The notes under the pieces: generated by a model
Seen by the model: only the letters and a program-made list of their open reading frames with translations
The model's database searches: none
Told to the model about the DNA's origin: nothing
Part shown: piece after piece, positions 9,327-18,405 of the stretch
How the letters are laid out: every line of letters starts with the position of its first letter
Position numbering within the stretch: the stretch's first letter is position 1
Made by a program: the position numbers and the translations under genes
NCBI RefSeq assembly: GCF_036346875.1
Contig: NZ_CP107852.1
Location: 1,054,001 to 1,118,000, forward strand
Direction of reading: 5' to 3'
Origin: Nocardia sp. NBC_00508
GTDB taxonomy: Bacteria; Actinomycetota; Actinomycetes; Mycobacteriales; Mycobacteriaceae
Length of the DNA stretch: 64,000 nucleotides

Positions 9327-12098
9327 TCAGCCCGAGTTGCGCAAGGCGGTGGCCAAGCCGTTCATCGTCAGGAGTATTCCGCGTTTGACCAATTCCGAGT
9401 CGTCACCCGCACGCAGGCGGCGCAGCAGGTCCACCTGCATCTGGTTGAGCGGTTCCAGATACGGGAAGCGGTTGTGGATGGACTCGGCCAGCGAGGGATT
9501 GTCGGCCAGCAGGTGATCGTTGCCGGTGATGGCGGCGTGCATGCGGATGGTCCGGGCGTGCTCCTCGCGGATCATGCCGAAGATCTGTTCCCGCAGCGCC
9601 ACGTCGTCGACGAGTGCGGCGTAGCGGGCGGCGATGTCCAGATCGCTCTTGGCCATCACCTGGGCCAGATTGGACAGCACCGTCCGGAAGAACGGCCAGC
9701 GGCGGTACAGATCCGCCAGAGTCGCCAAACGCTCCGGGTCGCCGCCGATCCACTCCTCCAGCGCGGCCCCGGTGCCGTACCACCCGGGCAGCATCACCCG
9801 CGCCTGGCTCCACGACATCACCCACGGGATGGCCCGCAGGTCGGCGACCGAGCTGGTCGGCTTCCGCGACGCGGGCCTGCTGCCGATGTTCAGGTCGCCG
9901 ACCTCGGCGACGGGCGTCGATTGGCGGAAATACTCGACGAATCCTGGGGTTTCGTGCACCAGCCGCGCGTATGCCGCACGGGCGCGGGCCGCCAGATCGT
10001 CCATGATCGCGTAGGACGGTTCGGCATCGGGGCCGAGGCCCTCCACGTCCAGCAGTGTCGACTCCAGGGTGCCCGCGAGCAACGACTCCAGGTTGCGGTG
10101 CGCCGCACCGGGCTCGGCGTACTTGGCGGCGATCACCTCGCCCTGTTCGGTGAGCCGCAGCGAGCCGCGCACCGCGCCGACCGGCTGGGCGAGGATCGCG
10201 TCGTAGCTGCGGCCACCGCCGCGGCCGACCGTGCCGCCGCGACCGTGGAACAGCCGCAACCGGATTCCGGTCTTGCGGGCCACCTCCACCAGATCCAGCT
10301 CCGCCCGGTACAACGCCCAGTTGGCGGCGAGGTAGCCGCCGTCCTTGTTGGAGTCGGAGTAGCCGAGCATCACTTCCTGGCGCATGCCCTGTGCCGCCAC
10401 CAGCTCCCGATAGACCGGAACCTCCAGCGCCGCGGACAGCGTGGCCGCCCCGGCGCCGAGATCCTCGATGGTCTCGAAGAGCGGCACGATGCCCACCGGG
10501 CAGCTCGGCGGCCCGTCCGGCTCGCCCGGGTCGAGCAGCCCGCCCTCCTTCAGCAGCAGGGCGGCTTCCAGCAGGTCGCTGACCGACGTGCACATGCTGA
10601 TGATGTAGTTCGGCACCGCCTCCGCGCCGAGCGTTTCCACCACATCCCGTGCGGCGCGGACGATGTCGAGTTCCTTCGCGGCCAGTTCGCTCAGGCGCGC
10701 GTGCGGACCGAGCAGCGGACGGCGGGTGCGCAACTCGGCCGTGAGCAGCTCCACCCGCCGCGGCTCCGGCAGACTCGCGTAATCCGAGTGCACTCCCGCC
10801 CAGGCCAGCAGCTCCGCGACCACCTGCTCGTGCACCTCGGAGTTCTGCCGCATGTCCAGCCCCTGCAGGTGAAAACCGAACGTCTCCAGCGCGTAGCGCA
10901 GCGCGGCGAGGCGGTCGTCGGCGAGCAGGTCGTCGCCGCTGCGCCGCAGCGACACGTCCACGGCGTCGAGGTCGTCGAGGGCCGCCTGGGGTGTCGGGTA
11001 GGGCCGCGCCCCCATATCCAGGCCGTTCGGCGGAACCTCCCCGAGCGCGGCCTGCGCGGCGGCGGTCAGTCGAGCGCGAATATGGTGCAGCGCACGGCGA
11101 TACGGCTCGTCGGCGTGCGTGGCCGGATCGGGGTATCCGGTCTCGGCGAGCGCGGCCACCTCGGGCGTCACCGGGACGAGCCGGGCCGACAACGACAGCG
11201 TCTTCTCCAACTCGACCAGCTCGTGCAAATAGCGCTCGAAGGCGACACCCGCGGCGCGGTGGGCGGCCTGGCGCACGACATCGGCGGTGACGTACGGGTT
11301 CCCGTCCCGGTCGCCGCCGATCCACGACCCGGGACGCAGGATCGGGCGCGGCAGCAGCTCGACACCGGGCCAGCGCGAGCGCAGCGCGGCGCGCAACTCG
11401 GCGTTTATCGCAGGGATCACGTCGAAGAGGGTGAGGTCGTAGTAACGCAAGCCCACCGAGATCTCGTCTTGGATGCGCAAGCGGGCCAAGCGGATCAGCG
11501 CGGTGCGCCACAGACTGAGCACCTGGCGACGGATCCGCGACTCGAGATCGGCGCGCTCACGCTCGCTCTCGGCGTAGCGCTGACGGCGGCGCATCAACTC
11601 GGTGATCCGGGCCTGCGCGTCGAAGACGGTGCGGCGCCGAGTCTCCGTCGGGTGCGCGGTGATCACCGGCGACACCAGCGCGTCGGCCAGCAGATCGGCG
11701 ACCCGGTCGCCGTCCAGCGCCGCCGCATCCAGCTTGCGGTAGGTGGCCGCGAGCGACGAATCCTGCGGCGGTTCACCGGCCGTCTCGTGCGCGGCGCGGC
11801 GACGGTCGCGCTGGATGTCCTCGGCCAGGTTGGCCAGCAGGACGAAATAGCTGAACGCACGGATGAGCGGGAGGGCCACCGCGATGTCGACGCCGTCCAG
11901 CATCTCCGCGACCGCGCTACGCCCGACCTCCTCGCGGCGCACCCGGAATGCCTCGATGCGCACCCGCTCGATGAGGTCGAAGACCTCCGGCCCCTCGTGG
12001 TCGCGGATGGTGTCGCCGAGCACGCCACCGAGGAACCGGATGTCGTCGCGCAGCGGCCGGGTGGCGTCCTGTGCGGTGTCGATCGTCGATTCGCCCAT
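9327..12098 (-). CDS. ppc: phosphoenolpyruvate carboxylase
   Basis: Carboxylates PEP to oxaloacetate, an anaplerotic step feeding the TCA cycle and aspartate-family synthesis. 923 residues, the expected length. Catalytic His149 sits in [12 protein letters not shown]; substrate and bicarbonate motifs include [24 protein letters not shown] and the mobile loop [13 protein letters not shown]. The C-terminus ends [13 protein letters not shown] as in the family (allosteric C-terminal Asn region). TACTGT lies 6 nt before the ATG, so the transcript is probably leaderless. Single gene, no obvious operon partner. Confidence 0.97.
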   Translation of the reverse strand: MGESTIDTAQDATRPLRDDIRFLGGVLGDTIRDHEGPEVFDLIERVRIEAFRVRREEVGRSAVAEMLDGVDIAVALPLIRAFSYFVLLANLAEDIQRDRRRAAHETAGEPPQDSSLAATYRKLDAAALDGDRVADLLADALVSPVITAHPTETRRRTVFDAQARITELMRRRQRYAESERERADLESRIRRQVLSLWRTALIRLARLRIQDEISVGLRYYDLTLFDVIPAINAELRAALRSRWPGVELLPRPILRPGSWIGGDRDGNPYVTADVVRQAAHRAAGVAFERYLHELVELEKTLSLSARLVPVTPEVAALAETGYPDPATHADEPYRRALHHIRARLTAAAQAALGEVPPNGLDMGARPYPTPQAALDDLDAVDVSLRRSGDDLLADDRLAALRYALETFGFHLQGLDMRQNSEVHEQVVAELLAWAGVHSDYASLPEPRRVELLTAELRTRRPLLGPHARLSELAAKELDIVRAARDVVETLGAEAVPNYIISMCTSVSDLLEAALLLKEGGLLDPGEPDGPPSCPVGIVPLFETIEDLGAGAATLSAALEVPVYRELVAAQGMRQEVMLGYSDSNKDGGYLAANWALYRAELDLVEVARKTGIRLRLFHGRGGTVGRGGGRSYDAILAQPVGAVRGSLRLTEQGEVIAAKYAEPGAAHRNLESLLAGTLESTLLDVEGLGPDAEPSYAIMDDLAARARAAYARLVHETPGFVEYFRQSTPVAEVGDLNIGSRPASRKPTSSVADLRAIPWVMSWSQARVMLPGWYGTGAALEEWIGGDPERLATLADLYRRWPFFRTVLSNLAQVMAKSDLDIAARYAALVDDVALREQIFGMIREEHARTIRMHAAITGNDHLLADNPSLAESIHNRFPYLEPLNQMQVDLLRRLRAGDDSELVKRGILLTMNGLATALRNSG

Positions 12099-12187
12099 GA
12101 TCAGACAGTATTGTCCGGTGTGCGCGAGTATGCGACGCGGCCCACACCGGACCGGGCTCCTGCGTCACCAACAGCCGAGTTTTCGCT

Positions 12188-13327
12188 TCAGTGCTTCGGC
12201 CAGTACCACGGGGGTTGGTCGAGCATGCCTTGCCCCGTGATGGTGGTGGCGCCGTCCCGCTTGACCAGCTCTACCGTGCGCGGCCGGGCGGCGCTGCCGT
12301 CCAGCGCCACAACCAGCGGCTGTGCGTGCGTGACCACGATGACCTGGGTGTCCACCGCGACCGTTGCGATGAGTTCGGCCAGCGGCGCGAGCAACTCGGG
12401 GTGCAGGCTGGTCTCGGGCTCATTGAAGACGAACAGCTCCGGCGGGCGCGGGGTGAGCAGTGCGGCCACCAGCAGCAGATACCGCAAGGTGCCGTCGGAC
12501 AGTTCCGCGCCACCCAGCGGTCGCAGCAAGCCGGGCTGGCGCAGCGCCAGCTCGAATCGGCCGTCCCGATCCAGGATCGCGATCTCACTGCCGGGGAAGG
12601 CGCGGTCGACGGCTTGCGCCAACGCCTGCGCGTCGCCGATCTCCCGGATCGTCTGCAATGCCGCGGCGAGATCCGCACCGTCGTGGCCGAGAACCAGGGT
12701 GCGGGTGCCCACCTGGGGTGCGCGGGCGGGTGCGTCGGCGTCGGTGCGCAAGTGGTCGTAGAACCGCCAGGAACGAATCCGTTCCCGCACCAGCAGCAGA
12801 TCCGGCGCGCTCTGCGGGTCGGCCAGTTCGCTGAGCATGCTGTCGAATGGTTGCAGCGCGTGCGGGACCATTCCCCACTCGCCGTTGTCCTCCCGTAGGC
12901 GCACCACCCGTCCGGCCCGCTCGGCCAGCAGCGTTGCGGGCCGCAATACCGGTCCCGCCCAGACCGCCTCCGCCTTGATCTCCGGGTCGAGGTTGAACAT
13001 CGATTTCCGGTCCCGCGGCGGCATGCCGAGTTCGGCCGCGTAGCCGAAGTCGTCGCCCGCGAACCCGACCCGCAGCCCAGGTGGGACGCTGCGCAGTACG
13101 GCATCGCCCACGCTCTCGCTCCCCGCCCACAGCGTCGAGCCGAGTCCGCCTTCGCGCGCCAACGCCGCCACCGCCCCGTTGCGCGCGAAGTTGGCCAGCA
13201 GCCGCAGCGTCCGGTAGAGGCTCGACTTGCCGCTCCCATTGGCCCCGGTCACCACGTTCAGCCCGGCCAACGGCACCACCAACCGCCGCAGCGACCGATA
13301 GTTCTCGACGGCCAGGGTTGTGAGCAT
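12188..13327 (-). CDS. AAA-family (SMC/RecF-like) ATPase
   Basis: 379 residues. Walker A VTGANGSGKSSLYRTLRLLA (P-loop at 28-35), an ABC-type signature ELSDGTLRYLLLVAALL near 275, Walker B FVFNEPETSLHPELLAPL, and a D-loop/switch VIVVTHAQPL. This is the compact RecF/OLD-like ATPase layout without a TOPRIM nuclease domain or long coiled coil. Relatives are stand-alone predicted ATPases with no established substrate. TAGCCT lies 6 nt before the ATG (leaderless pattern). No nuclease or toxin partner is beside it, so I do not call it a defence gene. Confidence 0.85.
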   Translation of the reverse strand: MLTTLAVENYRSLRRLVVPLAGLNVVTGANGSGKSSLYRTLRLLANFARNGAVAALAREGGLGSTLWAGSESVGDAVLRSVPPGLRVGFAGDDFGYAAELGMPPRDRKSMFNLDPEIKAEAVWAGPVLRPATLLAERAGRVVRLREDNGEWGMVPHALQPFDSMLSELADPQSAPDLLLVRERIRSWRFYDHLRTDADAPARAPQVGTRTLVLGHDGADLAAALQTIREIGDAQALAQAVDRAFPGSEIAILDRDGRFELALRQPGLLRPLGGAELSDGTLRYLLLVAALLTPRPPELFVFNEPETSLHPELLAPLAELIATVAVDTQVIVVTHAQPLVVALDGSAARPRTVELVKRDGATTITGQGMLDQPPWYWPKH

Positions 13328-13361
13328 GGCCCCAGGCTAGCGACGTGCCGCGGGGCAGCGT

Positions 13362-13943
13362 TCAGCCCGCGTCCCGGGCCGGGATGTCGTCCGTGCGATG
13401 CAGCAGCACCTGCTCGAGCAGCGAAACCAGCACGTTCTTGACCGAATCGCGTTGCCTGGCGTCGCATTCCAGCACCGGAATGCACGGCTCCAGTTCGAGC
13501 GCCTCGCGGACCTCGTCGAGGTCGAAGTGGGCGCTGCCCTCGAAGCGGTTGACCGCGACGACGAAGGGCGTGCCGCGTTCCTCGAAGTAGTCCAGTACCG
13601 GATAGCAGTCGTCGACGCGGCCGGTGTCCACCACGATCACCGCGCCGAGCGCGCCGTCGACCAAGTCGTCCCAGAGGAATACGAATCGGTCCTGTCCCGG
13701 TGTGCCGAACAGGTACAGAATCAGCGAGTGGTCCAGGGTGATGCGGCCGAAGTCGAGGGCGACCGTGGTCTGCGTCTTGTCCTGGTGTCCCGGATCGTCC
13801 ACGCCGACGGCCATTTCGGTCATCGCCGCTTCCGTCGCCAGCGGCTCGATTTCGGAGATGGCACCGATGAATGTCGTCTTCCCGACCCCGAACCCGCCGC
13901 TGACCACGATCTTCACCGAGGACGGCATGGTCGGCGTTCGCAT
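13362..13943 (-). CDS. cvnD: conservon GTPase CvnD
   Basis: Small Ras/MglA-like GTP-binding protein, 193 residues, last gene of a conservon. Nucleotide-binding motifs: P-loop SGGFGVGKTTFIGAIS at about 15-25, switch region LDFGRITLDHS, G3-like LFGTPGQDRFVFLWDD, and VVAVNRFEGS in the NKxD position. Start ATG 13941-13943 lies 1 bp after the CvnC stop; an upstream TTG would overlap cvnC more deeply. Conservons act as membrane-associated signalling complexes resembling heterotrimeric G-protein systems in Streptomyces; the signal here is unknown. Confidence 0.92.
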   Translation of the reverse strand: MRTPTMPSSVKIVVSGGFGVGKTTFIGAISEIEPLATEAAMTEMAVGVDDPGHQDKTQTTVALDFGRITLDHSLILYLFGTPGQDRFVFLWDDLVDGALGAVIVVDTGRVDDCYPVLDYFEERGTPFVVAVNRFEGSAHFDLDEVREALELEPCIPVLECDARQRDSVKNVLVSLLEQVLLHRTDDIPARDAG

Positions 13944-13944
13944 G

Positions 13945-14379
13945 TCAGAGTGCCCGGACAAGGTCCCTGATCCTCTCGATGGCAGCGGCGGTGAGCTGGT
14001 CGGCGGCGCGCACGGTCACGTGTCCGGTGGCGGCCAGGTCGCTGACGACGACCTTCGCGACCCCGATCGGAACGCGCAGCGCGGTCCCGATCTCGGCGAT
14101 GGAGTGCGGTTGCTGACACAGCCGCACGAGGGTGTGCTGCTCGAAGCGCAGCGGTGCGGACAGCGCACCCGGCTCCGCCCGCACCAGCGTCTCTATCCGC
14201 AGTCCGTCCAGCAGCGGGGTGGTGCGTCCGGCGGTGACGACGAAAGGGCGCACGAATCGCTCGTCGCCGCCGGCTGATTCGTCCGCAGGGCGGTCCGGCG
14301 GCCTGCCGAACCCGCCGTAGGTCCCCTGCACCGAGATCATGCGCGGGTCCGGCAGCCGAGGTGGCTCTGGCTGTCTCAT
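13945..14379 (-). CDS. cvnC: conservon protein CvnC (DUF742)
   Basis: 144 residues. The N-terminus is Pro/Gly-rich and disordered; the C-terminal ~110 residues are DUF742: RFVRPFVVTAGRTTP, then LVRAEPGALSAPLRFEQHTL and a winged-helix-like end SIAEIGTALRVPIGVAKVVV. The ATG (14377-14379) overlaps the CvnB stop as ATGA. It is the third gene of the cvnABCD set and probably links the roadblock protein to the GTPase. The open frame continues upstream inside cvnB and cvnA, but that part is antisense-like and not coding. Confidence 0.92.
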   Translation of the reverse strand: MRQPEPPRLPDPRMISVQGTYGGFGRPPDRPADESAGGDERFVRPFVVTAGRTTPLLDGLRIETLVRAEPGALSAPLRFEQHTLVRLCQQPHSIAEIGTALRVPIGVAKVVVSDLAATGHVTVRAADQLTAAAIERIRDLVRAL

Positions 14380-14804
14380 CGCCGCAGCGTCTCGCGCAGT
14401 TCGGCGATCAGCGCCGGATCCAGCAGCGCGCCGGCGCGGTCGGCGAGCACGGCCATCTCGTAGCCCACCAGCCCGACGTCGCAACCGCTGTCGGCGATCA
14501 CGCCGAGGCAGCTGCCGTCGCCCATCGCCGAGACGAGCAGGAACCCGCGCTTCATCTCGATCATGATCAGCTTCAGCCCGTCGAACGAGTAACTGCGCGA
14601 GGCGCTCCTGGCGAGACCGACCAACCCGGACACCATGGCGGCGAGCCGGTCGGCGGAGGTGCGGTCCAAGCCGTCGGACATCGCGATGAGTAGTCCGTCC
14701 GAAGAGACCGCGACCGCCTCGCGGACACCGTCGGTCTCGCGGACGAAGTTGGCCAGCATCCAGTTGAACGTGTGCGGGTCGGCGCTCGATAGGTGGGTGG
14801 TCAC
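14376..14804 (-). CDS. cvnB: conservon roadblock/LC7 protein CvnB
   Basis: 142 residues of roadblock/LC7 fold: FVRETDGVREAVAVSSDGLL, then DRLAAMVSGLVGLARSASRS, LIMIEMKRGFLLVSAMGDGS and LVGYEMAVLADRAGALL. Roadblock proteins dimerise and act as partners or GTPase-activating subunits of MglA/CvnD-type GTPases. The GTG start overlaps the cvnA stop (GTGA), and its own stop overlaps cvnC, so stoichiometric production by translational coupling is likely. Confidence 0.94.
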   Translation of the reverse strand: MTTHLSSADPHTFNWMLANFVRETDGVREAVAVSSDGLLIAMSDGLDRTSADRLAAMVSGLVGLARSASRSYSFDGLKLIMIEMKRGFLLVSAMGDGSCLGVIADSGCDVGLVGYEMAVLADRAGALLDPALIAELRETLRR

Positions 14805-17488
14805 CGGATCTCCTCTGCGATGGGCACGGCAGGCTGGAATTCGTACGCCGAAGCGACGGCGCTGATGTCGTTGTCGCGCGGTGCGGCGGGGGCCGGTACG
14901 CCGCGCTGATGGCCGGTGCGAAAGGCGGACAGCATGCTGCGGATCTCCTCAGGTGAGCGATCAACCGCCGGTGCGAGTTCCAGCCGGGGTACCGCGTCGG
15001 AACCGGGGCGTGTAGCCGCCGCGCGGGCCTTCTTGTTTCGCTTGACCAGGCCGTTCTTGGTGCGCTGAACCGCAGGTTCGCCGGAAACCGATGGCGCTGG
15101 TGCACGGAAGCTTTCACGAGGACGGCCGACCGGCGCCGACTCCGTCTGCGGCGAAGCGATCGGGGTGTGGCCGGAACCCGATTTCGCTGTCTCGCGGGAG
15201 GATTCGTGAGCGGAATCAACCGGTGCGGCCGCCGATTCCATTCGCGGTGAGACGAACTGGGTGTAGGCGGACGGGCCGGCGCCACCCCTCGAGCGGGCGG
15301 GTGGATTGGGAGCCGAGGTGGGAGACGCGGGCTGCGCACCGATCTGGTCGACCGCGATTGCGGGCCGGCCCGGCACCGCCGGAGCCGAGACGACCGGGAG
15401 CGCGGCGGTGTCACCTCGCGCGGCGCCGATGGCCGGGGATCCGGCGACCCGTCCGGAGTCGCCCCAGCCGGTTTCGGCTCCGGACGCGGCGGCTCGCTCG
15501 GCCGCGACATCACGCTGCTGGTCCGGTTCGATTTCCAGCATTCCCGGCGGCAGCGTCAGGCGCGCGACGATGCCGCTCACCGGCGAGACGCTCAGCTCGA
15601 CGCCGATACCGAGGCGCTGGGCAAGCCTGCCGACCACATAGTGGCCCAGATTGCGGGTGGGCGCGACGACGAAGTCCTGTTCGCCACACAGCCGCGCGTT
15701 GGCTCGAGCCAGCTGTTCCGCGGGCATGCCGACCCCGTGGTCGACCACGGCGAGCAGATACCCGCCCGGCCCGCCGCGCCCGTAGATCTCCACTTCGAGG
15801 TCCGGTGGGGAAAAGGCGAGCCCGTTCTCGATCAGCTCGGCGAGGATGTGCGCCAGCTCGCTGGCCGCCGCCCCGGTGATCAGCACGTCGTCCATGCGCC
15901 GCAGCACCACCCTGCGGTAGTCGTCGACCTCGGACAAACCGGCGCGGATCACGTCGCTCAACGGAATCGGTTCCGCCCAGCGTCGCGGGCTCCCCTCGCC
16001 GACCAGCACGAGCAGGCTTTCGGCATTGCGGCGCATACGGGTGGCGAGGTGGTCGAGCTCGAACAGGTTCGACAGCGCCTTGGGATCGAGTTCCTCGCGC
16101 TCGAATTCGCTGATCAGATTGAGCTGGCGGCGCACCAGGTTCTGGCTGCGGCGGGCCAGGCTCACCATCGACTCGGTGGTGTTGCGGCGCACCAGCGCCT
16201 GCTCCGACGCGAGGTCGAACGCGGTGGACTGCACCCGGTCCAACGCTCCGGCCACCGCGGCGATCTCGGCGCCCGCCCCCGGCGGAGTCCGCACTCGAGC
16301 GGGCGGGTCCGGCCGGGTGTCGGCGCCGGTGCGCCATGCGGCGATCACGTCCGGCAGGCGCCTGCTCGAGACGTCGTCGGCGTCGGTGGCCAGCGTCGCC
16401 AACGGCCGGACGATCGCCCGCACCGCGGCGACGACCAACGCCACCTGCACCGCGATCGAGCCCATCGCGGCGAGCGCGAACGCGCCGAGGATCACCGCGG
16501 CGTTCCTGCGCAATACGTCGGCGCGCTGCCGCACGTCGCTGCCGACCGCCTGCTGCACAGTGCGCTGCTCGTCGATCACCGCGGTCATCCGGGTCCACCA
16601 GGTGATCGGATCGACCGGCCGAACCAGCGGTCCGGCGCTGGAGGCGATCGCGATGTTCTCCGACTCCGCGGCTGCGACCGCGTTCGCGCTGTCCAGCGCC
16701 GCGTCCAGGCGGGAGCGCTGGGCCGCGGTGGCATCGCGGGCGAACGCGGCCAAACCGGCCAGCTTGGCCGCTCGGATGTCGAGGAACTGCACGTACTCCC
16801 CCGGTCCGAACGCGTCGGCGGCGAAGACCCCGTTGAGGAAGCCACGTTCCCGCGCGGTCTGCTCCTTGGCCTCGCCCAGCGCGTACAGCGCCTGCAGGCC
16901 GTGCCGGACCGTGGGGTCGCTCGCCTGGTCGAGACCGAGGGACAGGTGGTTCAGCGCGTCGATGGCGTCGGTGTAGTACTGGAAGGCCGCCTGCCGTGAC
17001 GTTCGCAGCTCATCGATCCGGGACCGGGTCGCGTCCAGGTCGGTCAGCGGCCGAGCGGCCGACCGGACCCGCTCGGCGCCGGGTGGGTTGCTCGCCATCG
17101 CCTGCTGCAAGTCGCGCAGCGCGCGGTCGACGGCGCCGCGCTGGTCGTCCACCGGCTGCCGCAATCGCCCGTCACCGCCGAGTAGACCGTTGGTCAGACC
17201 GCGCTCGCGCTGCGTCTCGTGCACCAGGTCCTGCACCGCGAGGGCCAGCGACACCGCGGCCACAGTGTCCCGGCTCTTGCGATACGCGTCGATCTCCCGT
17301 GCGATCAGGGCGCCCAGCAACGCGAGCACCAGAACCAGTGACACGACGAGGATTCGGGCCAGCTGGCCGCGAATGGTCCGAGGACGAACAATTCCGCTGC
17401 TGGACGCCTGCCGTTCACCGACGAAGGCGACGTGCGTGGCAGCCCGTGTACCGCCGGAATTCTCCGGCCGTCGACGTAACCGCACCAC
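14801..17488 (-). CDS. cvnA: conservon sensor histidine kinase CvnA (NIT domain)
   Basis: About 895 residues. After a basic N-terminus comes a membrane helix (ILVVSLVLVLALLGALIARE, ~45-65), an extracytoplasmic nitrate/nitrite-sensing-type helical domain (QDLVHETQRERGLTNGLLGG and KEQTARERGFLNGVFAADAF), a second membrane helix near 335-360, a HAMP-like linker and a HATPase domain (HILAELIENGLAFSPPD, VVDHGVGMP). The last ~230 residues are Pro/Ala/Ser-rich and disordered. No clear phospho-acceptor H-box was found, as is common in CvnA. I chose GTG 17486-17488 because GGAGGAG lies at the right distance; the open frame runs 48 nt further. Confidence 0.92.
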   Translation of the reverse strand: MVRLRRRPENSGGTRAATHVAFVGERQASSSGIVRPRTIRGQLARILVVSLVLVLALLGALIAREIDAYRKSRDTVAAVSLALAVQDLVHETQRERGLTNGLLGGDGRLRQPVDDQRGAVDRALRDLQQAMASNPPGAERVRSAARPLTDLDATRSRIDELRTSRQAAFQYYTDAIDALNHLSLGLDQASDPTVRHGLQALYALGEAKEQTARERGFLNGVFAADAFGPGEYVQFLDIRAAKLAGLAAFARDATAAQRSRLDAALDSANAVAAAESENIAIASSAGPLVRPVDPITWWTRMTAVIDEQRTVQQAVGSDVRQRADVLRRNAAVILGAFALAAMGSIAVQVALVVAAVRAIVRPLATLATDADDVSSRRLPDVIAAWRTGADTRPDPPARVRTPPGAGAEIAAVAGALDRVQSTAFDLASEQALVRRNTTESMVSLARRSQNLVRRQLNLISEFEREELDPKALSNLFELDHLATRMRRNAESLLVLVGEGSPRRWAEPIPLSDVIRAGLSEVDDYRRVVLRRMDDVLITGAAASELAHILAELIENGLAFSPPDLEVEIYGRGGPGGYLLAVVDHGVGMPAEQLARANARLCGEQDFVVAPTRNLGHYVVGRLAQRLGIGVELSVSPVSGIVARLTLPPGMLEIEPDQQRDVAAERAAASGAETGWGDSGRVAGSPAIGAARGDTAALPVVSAPAVPGRPAIAVDQIGAQPASPTSAPNPPARSRGGAGPSAYTQFVSPRMESAAAPVDSAHESSRETAKSGSGHTPIASPQTESAPVGRPRESFRAPAPSVSGEPAVQRTKNGLVKRNKKARAAATRPGSDAVPRLELAPAVDRSPEEIRSMLSAFRTGHQRGVPAPAAPRDNDISAVASAYEFQPAVPIAEEIR

Positions 17489-17781
17489 CCTGGCTCCTCC
17501 GATTGCCCCGCCGTGATCGCTCCACGGCGAGCGCACGAGAACAAGGGCAAGCTTTCACAGCGCCTACCCACTGTCAACGCCAAAACCGGACAAAACGGAC
17601 ACTGTGCGGACTTCTAAACACACTGGCAACGGAGGGTTACCTGGCGCGACAAAACGGCTTCCATTCCCGCGCGATCGGGCGCCGAATCACACTGCGTGAT
17701 ACCCGCCTTCGCCCGGCATCAAACCCACCGGCGCGGCTCTGATACAGTCCGGCGCGACACTCCGAAGGGTAAGAGAGCGGG
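17489..17781. other. intergenic region between cvnA and the lipoprotein gene
   Basis: This divergent promoter region of 293 bp holds the cvnA Shine-Dalgarno (17494-17500) and, toward the lipoprotein, a GATACAGT -10-like element near 17740 about 40 nt before the ATG. I see no gene, RNA or repeat in it. Confidence 0.5.
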
Positions 17782-18321
17782 ATGGCGCACCGAATCACGT
17801 TGGTTCCCTTGGCGGTAGCACTTGTGCTGGGACTGGCCGCCTGCGGTGGCGAGGAGCCCGGCGGGTCACCGGCCGCCACCAGCACACAGCCAACTAGTGC
17901 CAGCGGTACGCAGGCCCAGCTGTTCGATCCCTGCGCCGGCATTCCCGAAAACGCGCTGACGACCGCCGGACTCGACCCGGCGACCGAACAGGCCGGTATC
18001 GGCGGCGTCAAGCAGCCCGGCTGGGAGATCTGCGGATGGAAGGGCGCCGACTACACCCTCGGCGTGTTCTCCACCGCAGGGACGGTGGCCGAGTTCGAGC
18101 GCAAGCAGGGCAACGTCGACTTCCAGGACGTCACCATCGCCGGACGTGCGGGCCGCCAGTTCCGCGTCGACGACGCCGCCAAGGATCAGATGTGCGACGT
18201 GCTGTTCGCCGCGAAGCAAGGGCTACTGCAACTGACGCTGGTCACCAAGACCGCCGGACAGAGCCCGTGCGATCGGCTGGTACAGGTCGGCGAGGCGATC
18301 GTCCCGGTGCTGCCGACGTAG
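17782..18321 (+). CDS. DUF3558 lipoprotein
   Basis: 179 residues, exported lipoprotein. Signal peptide with hydrophobic core LVPLAVALVLGLAAC; lipobox LAAC with Cys21 as the lipidation site, followed by a Gly/Ser/Thr-rich tether. The mature domain matches DUF3558 of mycobacteria and nocardiae: FDPCAGIPENALTTAGLDPA, then EICGWKGADYTLGVFST and a C-terminal CDRLVQVGEAIVPVLP. Conserved cysteine pairs (CAG/CGW and MCDV/PCDR) probably form disulfides outside the membrane. Function of the family is unknown. Confidence 0.92.
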   Translation: MAHRITLVPLAVALVLGLAACGGEEPGGSPAATSTQPTSASGTQAQLFDPCAGIPENALTTAGLDPATEQAGIGGVKQPGWEICGWKGADYTLGVFSTAGTVAEFERKQGNVDFQDVTIAGRAGRQFRVDDAAKDQMCDVLFAAKQGLLQLTLVTKTAGQSPCDRLVQVGEAIVPVLPT

Positions 18322-18353
18322 CGGACCTCGCACCACCACATCGGCTCCACCGC

Positions 18354-18394
18354 CGTCGAGCGAAGCGGGACCGGGTATTCTCCGTTCGCAGTGC
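18354..18394 (+). repeat. single dispersed copy of the 27-kb repeat motif
   Basis: TCGAGCGAAGCGGGACCGGG and the following TATTCTCCGTTCGCAG closely resemble the start of the tandem repeat copy at 27167 (shared core cGAGCGAAGCG-GACCGGG-ATTC-GTTCGCAG). Both sit between convergent genes. Confidence 0.5.
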
Positions 18395-18405
18395 CGCTAC
18401 ACCAG

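Noticed and set aside
9474..12761. Very long plus-strand open frame antisense to ppc and the ATPase gene
   Set aside because: It mirrors the codon structure of ppc on the other strand, has no ribosome site, and its Arg/Gln/Val-rich product has no family-like features. High-GC genomes produce such frames.
12188..13327. AAA ATPase as part of a phage-defence system
   Set aside because: No nuclease, TOPRIM domain or toxin partner lies beside it; neighbours are housekeeping or signalling genes.
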